A stretch of 64,000 nucleotides of DNA, from assembly GCF_021462225.1 (NCBI RefSeq), contig NC_061811.1:5853663-5917662 (forward strand). Reading direction: 5' to 3'. The notes beneath the pieces were generated by a model. That model saw only the letters and a list, made by a program, of their open reading frames with translations, was not told where the DNA came from and did no database searches. Positions 21,392 through 33,430 of this stretch are shown here, one piece after another (within the stretch, counting starts at the first letter, position 1; every line of letters starts with the position of its first letter). Made by a program: the position numbers and the translations under genes. Source of the DNA: Girardinichthys multiradiatus. Its lineage: Eukaryota; Chordata; Actinopteri; Cyprinodontiformes; Goodeidae.

Positions 21392-22372
21392 TTGAGAAGG
21401 AGACGCCGTGGATGCAGAGCAGGAACAAAGAGAAGAGAGAGAAGGAGGAAGTTCAAACCATCTCTTCAGTCGATTATGATGGGCAATGTGAGATCGTTAC
21501 GAAATAAGTTGGACAAACTCCAAGCCCTACAAAGGACCCAGCCAGAGTACTGGGCATGCAGTATTATGTGTTTTACTGAGACATGGCTGCAGGATTATAT
21601 CCCAGGCTCCAGTGTGTCTCTGCCGGGCTTTTTAACCATACGAGCACACAGAGATTTAAAGGGGAGTGGCAAATGTAAAGGAGGTGGACTAGCAGTACTT
21701 GTGAACAACAGATGGTGTAATCCAGGACATGTTACAGTGAAGTGTCATCTCTGCAGTCCAGATATTGAACTGTTTGCAGTAAGTTTTCGTCCATATTCTT
21801 TACCCAGAGAGTTCACCAGTGTTATTTTGGCAACAGTTTACGTTCCACCTTCCTCTGTTGCCGACACTGCATGTGATGCCATCAGCTCAGTTGTTGCTAA
21901 GCTACAGACACAAAGCCCCAATGCTTTTGTGGCAATTTCTGGTGATTTTAACCATGCTTCACTCTCTGCTACACTTCCAACGTTTCAACAGTTTGTCAGC
22001 TGCTCTACCAGAGAAAACAAAACGTTGGATTTGTTTTATGCAAATGTCAAGGACTCATACATCTCTACAGCAAGATCAGGCAAATCAGATCACAATCTTG
22101 TTTTTCTCTGCTCGAAATATAAGCCCCTTGTTCAGAGGCAACCTGTAATAAAGAGGACTGTGAGAAAATGGTCACAGGAAGCTGAAGAAGCTCTGCAAGG
22201 TTTCTTTGAGGCTACAGACTGGGACGCATTGTGCCAGCCACATGGAGAGGACATCAATACCATGACTGAGTGTGTAACCGACTATATAAACCTCTGTGTG
22301 GATAACATCATCCCCACCAGAACCGTGAGATGCTTCCCCAATAACAAACCTTGGATCACCAGTGACCAGTGA
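21392..22372 (+). pseudogene. LINE endonuclease domain
   Basis: 326-aa open frame with the apurinic-type endonuclease blocks in order: MGNVRSLRNKLDKLQAL (catalytic Asn), MCFTETWLQD (catalytic Glu), GGGLAVLVNNRW, ISGDFNHASL (Asp/Asn) and SGKSDHNLVFL (Asp-His). The N-terminus is strongly basic (MRRRRRGC). The frame ends at ITSDQ* (22372). Family proteins continue from there into the reverse transcriptase, so a deletion or frameshift is likely at about 22370. The endonuclease itself looks complete and would nick target DNA if made. Confidence 0.85.
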
Positions 22373-22577
22373 GGATGATCGGACCGATGAAGGTCTGGAC
22401 AGAGCCAATGAACTGAACACATTCTTCAATAGGTTCAGTTCAGAAACAAGCTCAGCATCCTCTTCTCCTGCTCACAGCTAAACAGACATCCCACCCTCCT
22501 TTGACCCACCGCTGTCCAGTAACACCTCAAATGTTTTATCTTCCACCTCAGCCCTAGATCCTTCTGCTTCTACATGT

Positions 22578-23387
22578 TTGCATTCAACCATATCAGAAGA
22601 TGCTGATGCTTCCTTTGTCTCCCCCTTCCACCTGTGTGTCTCAAGAAGTCAAGTGAAGATGCAACTGGGGAGACTGAATCGGAATAAGGCTGCAGGTCCA
22701 GATCATGTCAGCCCTAGAGTCTTGAAGGGCTGTGCAGAGCAGCTCTGTGGGATTCTGCAGCACCTCTTCAACCTTAGCCTGGCCCATAAAAAGGTTCCGG
22801 TGTTGTGGAAGACCTCCTGTCTTCTTCTGGTACCAAAGAAAACTCACCCATCAGTCCTCAATGACTATAGACCTGTTGCCTTGACATCCCACATCATGAA
22901 GGTCCTAGAGAGACTCCTGTTGGCCCACCTGAGTAAGCAAACAGTAAACCATCAGGACCCCCTTCAGTTTGCTTATCGCTGTGGAGTTGAAGATGCCATC
23001 ATACACCTGCTTCAACAAACCCACTGTCATCTGGACAAAGCCAGCAGCACTGTGAGGATCATGTTCTTTGATTTCTCCAGTGCATTTAATACAATCCAAC
23101 CTGATTTGCTTTGTCAGAAACTCCAGAAGACTCAGGTGGAGGCCTCAACAATCTCCTGGATCAAAGACTACCTGACAAACAGACCACAGTTTGTGAGACT
23201 GAAGGGTTGTGAGTCTAACCAGGTAGTCAGCAGTACAGGAGCACCACAGGGGACTGTACTCTCACTTTTACTTTTCACTCTGTATACCTCAGACTTCCAG
23301 TACAAGACAGACTCCTGTCATCTGCAGAAATACTCGGATGATTCTGCAGTCGTGGGGTGGATCAGAGATGGACAAGAAGCTGAGTAA
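22578..23387 (+). pseudogene. LINE reverse transcriptase, main part
   Basis: Contains RT blocks LGRLNRNKAAGPDHVSPRVL, WKTSCLLLVPKKTHPS, NDYRPVALTSHIMKVLERL, the motif-A block MFFDFSSAFNTIQP, motif B GAPQGTVLSLLLF and motif C LQKYSDDSAVVGW (YxDD). The frame stops after DGQEAE (23387: TAA for a family Tyr). The next block, VVDRFVAWCGNNHLILNVTK, begins at about 23394 in another frame. Between 22373 and 22577 the DNA has the right composition but no long frame. All three catalytic Asp residues are present, but the protein is broken downstream. Confidence 0.87.
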
Positions 23388-23393
23388 AGGAAG

Positions 23394-24013
23394 GTGGTGG
23401 ACCGCTTTGTGGCATGGTGTGGAAACAATCATCTCATTTTGAACGTGACTAAAACAATAAGAGAAACAGGAATAAGTCAAAAACTATTTCCATCATGGGA
23501 GAAGAAGTGGAGGTGGTGGAGGAGTATAAATACCTCGGTGTTCACCTGGACAACAGACTGGAGAGGAGATGCAACTGTGAAGCCATCTACAAGAAGGGAC
23601 AGAGCAGACTGTACTTCTTGAGGAAGCTTAGGTCCTTTGGTGTTTGCAGCATGATGCTGCATATCTTCTATAAGTCTGTTGTGGAAAGTGTGATCTCTTC
23701 TGCCATTATCTGCTGGGGAAGCAGCATCAGAACCAGGGACTTAAAAAAGCTCAACAAGCTGATAAAAAAGGCTGGTTCTGTTCTGGGGACTCCTCTGGAA
23801 CCTCTGGAGATCATTGTGGACAGACGGATTCTTCATAAAATGAAGAACATTATGGAGAACCCTGAGCATCCTCTTCATGAGACTGTCCTACAACAACAGA
23901 GTGTCTTCAGTCAGAGGCTTCTTCAGATCTGCTGTAAGACGGAGCGCTACAGGAGATCCTTCCTGCCCACAGCCATCAGCATCTACAACGACTCTTTGAG
24001 GAAACCTACATAA
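23394..24013 (+). pseudogene. LINE ORF2 C-terminal part, frameshifted
   Basis: Begins in one frame with VVDRFVAWCGNNHLILNVTK and moves to another at about 23460-23495. It then reads VVEEYKYLGVHLDNRLERRC, GQSRLYFLRKLRSFGVCS, SAIICWGSSI and RYRRSFLPTAISIYNDSLRK, ending at TAA 24011-24013. These are the thumb/connection region and C-terminal end of Rex1/L2-group ORF2. The 3' UTR after it is short, and the tail repeat starts at 24055. Confidence 0.85.
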
Positions 24014-24149
24014 TGAGCTACAACAACATTTAATTTCCCTTTGGGATTAATAAAGTATTTTTGAATTGAATTGAATTATTCACTCAGCAACGTGCAAAAG
24101 TGATGCTACCTCTAAAACTTATTTACCTGTGGTTATATTACAACCATTA

Positions 24150-24345
24150 ACTTCAGTCTGCAAAGCAGTGCAAAGCATTTTGTCAACCATGAATCATTTT
24201 CCTTTCACTTCACAGTTATGCCCTCATTTGTCTTGGTCTGTCACATAAAATCCCAATAAAACACACTGAAACTTGTATTTGTAACATGACAAAATAAGGA
24301 AGGTTTAAACTGAAGGGGATTTATACCCTAGTGAGTAAATCTAGG
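24150..24345. mobile_element. Tc1-like right-end relic
   Basis: Contains CTTTCACTTCACAGTTATGC, GTCTGTCACATAAAATCCCA, ATAAAACACACTGAAACTTG, TGTAACATGACAAAATAAGG and GGGGATTTATACCCTA. These blocks in this order are the right terminal repeat of a common fish Tc1 family. The transposase side has been replaced by the LINE. Confidence 0.6.
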
Positions 24346-26379
24346 TTATGTGATCCATGTAAATGTACTTGTGATAGAAGGTAAAAATCATCTGAAAGCA
24401 ATCAAACAGACCAATCTGGGAAAGAAAAGCATCTAAATTTTTCCAACACCTTGTTTGTTACTTTCTAAGATAGACTCAAGGGAGAAGTTAAGTTGAATAG
24501 GGGGTCAGTCTAGATTGTCTCAATTTCACACTGCATTAATATGTAATGGGTATTGAGGATTAGTTTTATCTCAACTGGGCAAAGGTGTACATGAATTTCT
24601 TTACTGATTATAAGCTCATTATGTTTCTGTTGTGTGTTTAGAAAGCAAATCTTGGTCAGAGATTGGACTCCTCTGTTTTGTTTTGTGTGGATAACATTTC
24701 CATTTGTTCTGTACCTGTTTTGTCCTCTGTGGGGTTGTGGGACGCATGGAGCCCTTCCTGACACTGAACAGATGACTGGCCCCCAGTCAATCACATTGCC
24801 GAAAGACAGACGTAGAGGACAATTACACGTGTTTACCATTTCTCCTCACTCCTCAGTAATGATTAATAATGCACTGAGCTCGTTAATGCAATTTGACCTT
24901 TTTCAAAGGGTTTTACTCTTCATTCATCAAAAACACATTAACATTAGGAACTAAACTGTTTAATAGTTTGGATGTGGAACTGCAACATGGAAATCAGTGT
25001 TGCGGCATTTAAGTTGCTGAAAAACAGGTAATCACTAGTGTAGCAAATGCTGAGGTACCCTTCCAGGCAGACGTTTATATGAACCTATCATCTGCATAAA
25101 TGGCTTATTACTTTTAGGCTTTAAAAAGCAATGGATTTTAATAAGAACTGGGTCTGCAAGTTTGGATTTTTTGCAGATTTTCTCTAATCCTCAAATGGTC
25201 AAATATATACATACAGTAGAAAGTATACAATTGATATTTAACTAAATGTCCCTTAGGAAGGAGCAGAAAAACCCATCTGATCCAAACTGACCACTCAGAT
25301 GAAAGGACATTTGTCAGGATGTTCAGAAACAACTCTACCCAATTAAACAAATCAAAAAATAATTATTTTATGAAGATGATGAGTGTATGTAAAGTTCTGA
25401 ACACAACTGTCAATGCCTAATGACACTAAATATTAATTTTAGAGCAATTTAAAACAGATTTTTCCAAACTGGAATTTAAATTTTTTACTGACAATTTACA
25501 CATTCTTTTAGCAAATCAAATTTGTTTTAAGGCAAATATTGTTGTAATCCCCTGGGAATCCTCAGGAGGTGGGTCCCCATTGGCTGATTTATCTATTATT
25601 TTGCTTCACTTGTTTAATCAATGAGACAGGAGCTTTTAGAAAGTGGGAGAGGCAGCGCAGCAACACCAAACTAATGGCTCATGCCCTGTAATGATAGCGA
25701 CGTATACTCAACCTGTATTCCATATTTCAGAGTGCATGATATCTGTGTAGTCATGCATCAAATGACTCTGATCATCAGATACACCAAGGTAATAGAAAAT
25801 ATTTCTGTTAATAAAAGCTATGATTTATTATAGCTAGTTTTGCATCATAAATGTACTGCAGAAAAAATTGGTTGAGAAATGCATTTTTTTCACACTGCTT
25901 TAGAGTTCTGGAAGAGCCACAGTAATAGTTTGTGCACGCACAAAAGAAAGTCATTAAAGTTTCAATGCATTCAGCATGTATAACAGTCCGTAACAGAGAA
26001 TAAAGCATCATCGTCAAGCGGAAATATCAACTTAATAGAACTTTGCTGCAGCTTTCAGTTTGTCTCAAGTTTTTCATCTAAGTTGAAAGTTTCTGGTTTT
26101 CCGAAGACAGTTCTTCTAGGCGACTGTTCAACTGGAACAGAAACATCTGATGTCTGATGACACTGATAGCAGACGATGTGTGATAGTGAATATTTACACA
26201 AGTAGATTACTAAATTTTATAATTTTGAATCTACAAGTAGCAAAGGTGCTATAGAATGTCATTACGATGATGGAAAGTCCCACAGGTAACATTGTCTTTC
26301 TCTGTGCTCTCCTAAAGAGGACTCTTCTGTTTGGTTAAGGAAACATTTAAATAATTTTGTGTTAAATGCTACCAGTGTC
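24346..26379. other. Unassigned DNA
   Basis: No recognised feature. The ORF pairs at 24510-24839/24634-24954 overlap on opposite strands and lack domains. Confidence 0.45.
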
Positions 26380-26935
26380 TTGCTAAAGTAACCATACCCC
26401 ATTTTGCCATGTTCAGCCACAGACTTTAACATATTGTTAGGAAAGTAGTGATAGATTGTAAAGCAGAAGAAAAATATTTTTTTACAATTAAAATCTGCAA
26501 AGTGTGGCGTACCTTTGTATTTTGTGTTATGTCTACTGGGTTTGCACATTTAGACACTGAATCTTTTGCCCATTTGTCTTTGTGTTACAGCTCTAGCTCA
26601 GTCAAATTGGATGGAGATTGTCTGTGAACCACAGCTTGCAAATCTTGCCACAGGTTTTCAATTGGATTTACGACTTTGACTAGGCCATTCTAACCTATGG
26701 TTATATGATCTATATCATTCTATGGAAACTCTGCCTTTATGTTTAGGATTGTTGTTCTCCTCCCATCTAAGTCTTTTGCAGCTTCTAGCAGTTTTTTTTT
26801 TTCAGGATTTCCCTGTATTTATGTCCAACCATTTTCCCACTAATTCTACTCTGACTCAATGTCCTGGCTGAAGAAAAGCATCCCCCGACAAGATGCTACC
26901 ACCACCTTGTTTCACAATGTGGACGTTGTTAGACA
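26380..26935 (-). pseudogene. Tc1 transposase relic, N-terminal terminus lost
   Basis: Minus-strand transposase traces: plus-strand phrases TTTTCAATTGGATTTACGAC, TTGACTAGGCCATTCTAACC and TTGTTTCACAATGTGG, the last corresponding to the conserved HHGGG/CCACCACC region. Upstream, TTTGTGTTACAGCTCTAG and the AT-rich subterminal part are also recognisable. The gene is heavily mutated and has no open frame. Confidence 0.65.
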
Positions 26936-27585
26936 CATAGACTCTTATACTGGCATAGATTCTAAAAATGATACAGAAGGATGAATGAACAATTAAACAT
27001 GTTGCATATTGTTAAAATTTTGGCAAAACAAACAAATCGAATACAGTAAAATCATTGGAAAATTATTTATTTTTACCTACATAAATGTTCGGTATAACTT
27101 TTTTGAAGGACAGTTATGTGATGCCATGTTTTAAAATTAGCAAAGATATAACATACAGATTGCCAACTCCTACAACAATCTATTTTTATGTTGCTAATAT
27201 TATGTTCAGGCTTAAATATTGTGGCTATTTATGATAAACTTTGAACTCTTCAAACAAATACTCTCCAAAAAATGACAGAACCCGGCGAGTCTCCGAAAAG
27301 AATGAAAAGATCAAGGGACACAGATTAATTAACAGACATATTTATCTTTATGTTGATAATATTGATGGCCAATTTGTTGCGAGTCACATTGAGCAAGATA
27401 TTAAGAGAAATAATTTAATCAGGGCAGATGACAAACCTGCTGTGAGTAGCACAACAAAAGTTAACTAACTGTAACAGTTCAGAAAAGCAAGGGCCGAAAG
27501 GAACATAAGGAAAAAATCAGAAACTGGATCATTTAAAATGATGCAGCGTAACAATCCCTGCATATTTCTAGCAACACAGCAGATG
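26936..27585. other. Unassigned AT-rich DNA
   Basis: The 75-aa ORF at 27241-27468 (rich in Asn, Lys, Arg) has no recognisable domain. I see nothing else. Confidence 0.4.
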
Positions 27586-27589
27586 ATCT

Positions 27590-27800
27590 GTTTGCTTTTC
27601 CTCTTGTTCCAGCCAGTAGCACACACAATTTCCTATTTCCTTTAAATAGGGCAGTATACACCTGTTTTGCACTTGCTATCCATTGCATGCGCAATCTTTG
27701 AAAATTCCACGCAACCCGCCCACTTATTGCATGTGCAATTTATTTATAGTACACCCAAATTAGCACCTGGCATTTGGGATTCTTGAAGATCAGGCCCTGT
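27590..27800. repeat. Possible terminal region of a DNA transposon (Harbinger-like?)
   Basis: A GC-contrasting patch with CCATTGCATGCGCAATCTTTG, TTATTGCATGTGCAATTTAT, AAATTAGCACCTGGCATTTG and TTCTTGAAGATCAGGCCC. Repeated short TTGCATG.GCAAT palindromes and the closing GATCAGGCCC recall termini of fish Harbinger-type elements. The opposite end and target duplication were not found. Confidence 0.22.
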
Positions 27801-28975
27801 GTGTTTCTGAGGGTTAATTTAATGCGTTTGTGAGCAAAAACAGGCATGAATCTTTGCTCAGTAGTTACGGCTATTGTTAAGCTACAATTTGGTGTTCAGT
27901 TACGAATAGAGCTATATTCTGAAATGATTATCAGATCTAGATATAAATACCTGGAAATTACAGCTGAACATTTGATCTCATGCTGATAGTTTTGTTGTCA
28001 AACCCAGATGCTTGCAGAAATTAGACTCTTTGTGGAGGGAAGTGTACACTCATGACTTTCAGACTTGGAGCAAAATCTCCTGTCATTTCTACAACTGAAG
28101 AGTTTTAAAGTCCAGCTAAATCTGGATACTGCATTAACAATCAGTTTTCAGTTTACCATGCAGAAATAATGTGTGTTGCAAAATAGTTATTTAAATGTTG
28201 CTTTCTGTAGTTAAAGCCCAGAGGAACACCAAGCTTGCTCTGTTTTACACATAACAGTGGATGTCAAAATAACATGAAGAAGCTATTAACAATTTTTTAT
28301 TTTTCATGGCAGCTTTTGTCTTTTGATACATGGAGAAATCTAAATAACTATTTGCATGAAAGGAAAACAGCGGAGCCCTCTGTTGCAGTCTGAGGACCGT
28401 CAGAATATTTTAGGACTACAAGCAGTGAATGACATTTCTATGTGCTCTATCTGGAAAAAAGGTTTAAAGTTCTGCACAGGCAGATTCATATTTGCCTTTA
28501 AACATAAGATGATGGCATTACATTAATTTCTATTAATCCCTGCAGAATAATCTGTCTTGTCCTTAAACTAAACTTTCACTTAACTCATTTTTGTATAATT
28601 AAGAGGGGCAATGAACCAAAAAAACGTGTAATGCTTCAGCCAAATAGGTTATGCTCATTCGTACACGCAAATACAACCACATGACATATTGCCTTTGTGT
28701 CATTATATATGATGCAAATGTTTGGACAAAAATGCCAGAAGTGCATGTGACAAAATGACCCATTTAGAAAATGCTTGTCAGCAAAGATATATCACACTAA
28801 CTATCAATCTACCAGACCTGGGAGCCTTACAGTCATTTAGTCAAATATGTGCTGTTATAAAGCTACATTTTTATGCTCATTCTCATAAACATTAAAATCA
28901 GTCAGAAATCAGAGTATATTTTCCTTCTTCTTAATTACCCATCTTTACAAAAAATAAAAAAGCAAGGATGGTAGT
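27801..28975. other. Unassigned DNA
   Basis: Nothing recognised. Confidence 0.45.
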
Positions 28976-28977
28976 TA

Positions 28978-29195
28978 TAACCTCATATTCAATAAATTAG
29001 AATATTATTGAAATTTAATTTATTTCAGTAACTTCACTAAGTGAAACACATTATCTAGATTAATTCCACAGGCTGATGTTTTCAAGCCTTAAATCTGTTA
29101 ATTATGATGATTTTCCACTTATAGCTAATGGAAACATTACATTTAATTTTGAAGAGGATTAGAATATTGCATCAGAATAAATAATAAAACTTTTC
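28978..29195. mobile_element. Tc1-type terminal inverted repeat relic
   Basis: CAATAAATTAGAATATTATTG, ACTAAGTGAAACACATTATC, GTTAATTATGATGATTTTCC and AGGATTAGAATATTGCATCAG. The first and last phrases are the outer and inner direct repeats of an IR/DR terminus (ATTAGAATATTg). No transposase is attached; it is a solo end. Confidence 0.6.
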
Positions 29196-29847
29196 ACTTT
29201 GACTCAAGTCACAGCCGGGAAAGGAGTTATGATGACAGCCTGATCAACCAATTAGAGGCAGACATTAGATCCATATCACGTTATACAGCCAATCAAAAAA
29301 ACTGATTATATTGTTATTTTTTAAGCCAGTCTTTTGGCTGAGAGACAAACTACCACTTTCGACAGACATAATACAATCTTATGACTTCGGCTGTTTTCAC
29401 GTTATTTTCTTAAAACGCAAAATAAATAATAAAGGAAAAGTTAATAAAAACTTAGCTACACCTTCAAAGTTTAAACCATCAATAATCAGTATTTAAAGTT
29501 AGGACTAGTATAGAATTAATTCAGTGCTTTCAGATTTTTTAAAACAACTAAATAAGATTATTCATATTAGACAAACTTTGACATATGATAACAGAATTCA
29601 GACTAAACATATTTGAGCATAACAATGTATGTGATAATTTATTGGACCTGAGTAGTTTGATTGTAAGAGGTGACTATTTTGTTTAATCCATTTTTACATG
29701 AGAAGATATTTGTAATTATTTTATATTAAAGTGATTTGCTGTCAATCAGTGTTGTCAATAAGGCTAGTGCTCCCATCACTCTTTTGGTACAGTTGTTAAT
29801 CAGAATTATTAATCGTTACGAGTGGCTAAACAATCTCAATTCCACAA
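29196..29847. other. Unassigned DNA
   Basis: AT-rich; nothing recognised. The ORF at 29311-29496 has no domain. Confidence 0.45.
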
Positions 29848-29896
29848 TAAATTGGTATATACGTTTTGTGTGATACAAAACGTATATACCAATTTA
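29848..29896. repeat. 22-bp perfect hairpin
   Basis: TAAATTGGTATATACGTTTT followed by GT, a 5-base loop (GTGAT) and the exact reverse complement. The stem is 22 bp without mismatch. It is intergenic, with no U tract or gene beside it. It may be the fused ends of a small palindromic element. Confidence 0.9.
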
Positions 29897-30775
29897 GGTT
29901 AATGATTATTCATTATTAATGACAATTCGTTATTTATAATTATTGATGCTAGGATGTCATGTACTTCTCATAAATTAGAGACATCAGGACGCCACCGTCA
30001 TCCAATGAGAAGTTATTTTGTCTTTCTCACATCCGTAAAGTGTATTTCTAAGTCTGTTAGGGCTAAAGGTGAGGCCATCTGATGTGTGCTTCAAACCGGG
30101 CCATGCAACTGGATAACAATCACCAGCACAGCAGCAAATTAGCAGCAGATTGATTTAAAAACAAATAATCTTTTACAAAGGTATAAAAGTTCAGAGCTCA
30201 ATCTGGCTGAAATAAAGTCATGGGGTTATGCACAAATTAGTGCCTGCAAACCTCAATGAAATCACCTTGTGACCACAACAACATGAGAGACTGAGAAGAT
30301 CATTAAAGTTCATAACCTAAAGTTATTGCTTCTTAATATGTAGAAACTGTTGACTCAGAAGATGGACTCTGTTTTATGCTTCTTTTTTAAGACAGTGACA
30401 TAATAGAAGGATTATAAAGCACTGGACTATTAAGATGATACATTTAAAGGTTGTATAATATAGGATTTATTGCTTAGGATATAGAAAAAGTCCATAATAA
30501 CACAGATATCCTCATTATTTATTAAAAAGCTAAAACCCCATTTTATAAAAAGAGTCACAAGCACACTGCATGCCTGGCATTACATTCACAGCTGCAAATA
30601 GCTGGTGACTGTAGAAGATATTTGTGATACATCCTTTCATCAGATGTCAGCAGTTAGATGTAAAAATAAACCATTCATAATGTGAAGATGATTACTGTGA
30701 GGAGTTTAAACATTTCCATTTTCCAAATGACTAAGTCGATTTATCAAAATCTGGTTCAACACATGACCAACGCCT
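29897..30775. other. Unassigned DNA
   Basis: Nothing recognised. Confidence 0.45.
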
Positions 30776-30779
30776 CACA

Positions 30780-30965
30780 AGCTTTTACCCATCCACAGCG
30801 TGGCTAGAGCATAAAAAGCATTTTTTACATTAGGTTTCTCCATAATACATCTTTGAAGCTGGGTTGTCTTCTTGCCATCACCCTCATTTTCAGCTACCTC
30901 CACAGATTCTCTACCAGATTTAAGTCAGGACTTTAACTGGACTGCTCCAATGTGCTAATATTACC
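30780..30965 (-). mobile_element. Short Tc1/mariner-type transposase relic
   Basis: CTCCACAGATTCTCTACCAG, ATTTAAGTCAGGACTTTAACT and GGACTGCTCCAATGTG match the minus-strand wording of the conserved region before the last catalytic Glu (PEN.W..LK.....) in Tc1-type genes. Under 200 bp survives. Confidence 0.5.
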
Positions 30966-31100
30966 TCTGGTTCAATAAAATATATTGGTAAAATTAAAAT
31001 ATAAGTTTAAACCTAAATCTTCCAAGGGTACAACTAATTATGTAGTTGTCACTGATGTTCCCTGTCTGTGTGATTTAACCCCCATCAGACAAGGGTCATC

Positions 31101-33425
31101 CTATGGGAAGAAACGTGTGCCATCAGAAACTGAATTTGAATTGCTCAGACTGAATCTGTTTTTGTGTAATTTGAAATTAAATGCATTGGTTTGAAAATGC
31201 ATTTCACTTAAGTGAAACTGAATTTAATGTTTTGAAACTGAATTAATTTGCCTTGAAAATGTATTTTGTTGAATTGAAAATTTAGTTTCACTACTTTTAC
31301 TTCCGGTTCTAAAATTTCGTTTTTTGTGTCACACATCCGGGTCCTTGAAGCCACAGATTAATCAAACACAGATTCACCGATTCATGGATGTCATTCACTA
31401 TTGCTGGGTCCAAATTGAGGGGCTGCATTCTTTGAAGGACGCATTTGTTGGCTGATTACATCATTGTGAGGCAATGAAGTCTACAGCTTCGCAGGCTCCT
31501 CCAAATAGGGCCGACACATGCGTCCTTCTTTTCCCCTGATATGAAGGATGGGTCCGGTGTATCCTTCGTGAGCCACCCCTATCCCATGATTCATTGTGGG
31601 TCAAAGTAGATTGTGCTAACGGAAGAAGCAAAGCCTGGAGGAGAGGGAAAAGCTGTGAACAACGTTGGATATATTGCGCTTTCTGTGAAACAAAATGAAC
31701 TTGTTTTTAGACTAGAATGTAGCTGTGTAAACCTGAAATATCTGCTCGGTTTATCAAGAATTGGCTTAATTCCACACATGCTCCGATGTGTTCGGAGACG
31801 TCCGGTTCTGCTGCCCTGACACCGGGCTCACAGCCGGCTCGCCTCGCCAGCGCACAGCTGACCGGGGGGTTGAGGTGCGCTGAACCCCGAGAGAACAGCT
31901 GACTCCCGGCACGTTGTTTTCAAGCTCCTGCTGGGTTTCCCCGATGGATGGAAGTTAAACACAGATAGAATTCAATCAGATGATATCTAATGTTGATGTT
32001 TGGTTCTTTTATTTTTATGCTCTGAATTTTATCAATGAACACAAAACTTGAACAATTTAAATGGCTGAACAAGATTATAAAACAAGAAAATAAGCCATCA
32101 GGGCTCCATTTGTTCGGCTTCACAGCTCTGTGCTTCACACTATCACTGTTGCTAGGCAACATAAATTATGCTGAGGTAAAGGCGGGAAACGCAGACCGAC
32201 GTAACACGGGCCGCACCATGCTGATCTGGCATGTTTAGCTAATAGCTACAGGTAGCATAAGTGTTGCAGTTTGACCATCATTTGTTTACATGATTTCTTC
32301 AACCCACTCAAGACTGTGGAAATGGTGGTGGACACCACCCCAATACACCCCCCTCACCATCCTCAACAACACTGTATCGGCCGTGGACCACTTCAGGTTC
32401 TTAGGAACCACCATCTCTGAGGACCTGAGATGGTCTTCACACATAGACACTGTTCGAAAGAAGGCCCAGCAGAGACTGTACTTCCTGAGGCAACTCAAGA
32501 AGTTCAACCTTCCATAGGAGCTGTTGGTCATCTTCTACACTGCTATCATTCAGTCTGTCCTGTCTTCATCCATCTCAGTGTGGTTTGGCTCATCCACAAA
32601 ACAGGACAGGTCCAGACTGCAACGAATAATCAGGACTGCAGAGAGAATAATCAGAGCTGACCTTCCCTCCATCCAGGACTTATACAGGTCAAGGGTCAGG
32701 AAAAGAGCTGCTAAAATCTCTGCAGACCCCACACACCCTGCACATAAACTGTTCAGAGCTTTACCTTCAGGTGGCGCTACAGAGCACTGTTTACTAAAAC
32801 CAGCCGCCACAGAGACAGTTTCTTCCCCCAGGCTGTTTCTCTGATGAACATTTAATAGAGTACAGAACAACAGCATACAGATGTTGCAAATGCACCTTTT
32901 CTATTAGATATGTGTATATTGTACATTGTAAATATGTATATTCTGTAATACAAAAACAAAACCAAAGAGCAAAGTGTACCGGAGTCAAATTCCTTGTTTG
33001 TATGTACGAACTTGGCAATAAAGCTGATTCTGATTCTGATTATAGATGCTCATTTGACTTGATGATTGACATCAAGCTCATGTATGCTGCACTGCTGCAG
33101 CTCAACATGCCGTAAAGGAAGTTTAACCTGATGTGAAACGTAAATTGATGAATCTGTTTGATTAATCTAAGGCTATCCTCAAGGACCCAGATGTGTGACA
33201 CAAAAAAATGAATTTTAGAACTGAAAGTGAAAGTAGGCAAACTGAATTTTCAAAACAAGGAAATACATTTTCAATGCAAATTCATTCAGTTTCAAACCAT
33301 TAAATTCAGTTTCAAACCAATAAATTCAGTTTCAAATCAGTGCATTTAATTTCAAATTACACAAATACAGATTCAGTCTGAGAAATTCAAATTCAGTTTC
33401 TGATGGCACAAGTTTCTTCCCATAG
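31101..33425. mobile_element. 2.3-kb long-TIR element, 5-bp TSD TCATC, no transposase
   Basis: Starts CTATGGGAAGAAAC and ends with its exact inverse GTTTCTTCCCATAG less one internal base. The first 10 bp are a perfect inverted match. The duplicated target is TCATC (31096-31100 and 33426-33430). The two ends are inverted repeats over about 280 bp (31101 to about 31385, and about 33140 to 33425) with roughly 85-90 percent identity by eye. Within them the unit GTTTGAAACTGAATTTA repeats. The interior (31386-32297) has a GC-rich stretch near 31790-31930 and no recognisable protein. An L2 LINE occupies 32298-33043. It therefore looks like a non-autonomous or foldback-type DNA element; I cannot place it in a superfamily. 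Confidence 0.8.
32298..33043 (+). pseudogene. L2-group LINE, copy A, 5' truncated
   Basis: The 3' part of an ORF2: YTPLTILNNTVSAVDHFRFL, GTTISEDLRWSSHIDTVRKK, QQRLYFLRQLKKFNLP, a TAG in place of Gln, then LLVIFYTAIIQSVLSSSISV, then RLQRIIRTAERIIRADLPSI. The 3' UTR ends CTTGGCAATAAAGCTGATTC with a (TGATTC) tail at 33022-33043. It is nearly identical to copy B (62906-63869). A 13-base gap after ATGGTGGTGG removes part of the coding sequence that copy B keeps. It inserted into the long-TIR element, so it is younger than that element. Confidence 0.88.
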
Positions 33426-33430
33426 TCATC

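Larger units (their letters stand above)
21382..24075 (+). mobile_element. Rex1/L2-group LINE, about 2.7 kb, defective
   Basis: A non-LTR retrotransposon with endonuclease, reverse transcriptase and a characteristic 3' tail: TTTGGGATTAATAAAGTATT followed by TTGAATTGAATTGAATT. The coding region is in three open pieces separated by small lesions. TTCTCCAGTGCATTTAATAC at about 23074 resembles the published Rex1 forward primer with mismatches, as does AGAGCAGACTGTACTTCTTG for the reverse primer. Placement is therefore in the Rex1/L2/CR1 group, without a firm clade. A relic of the same family lies at 54232-56225. Confidence 0.85.
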
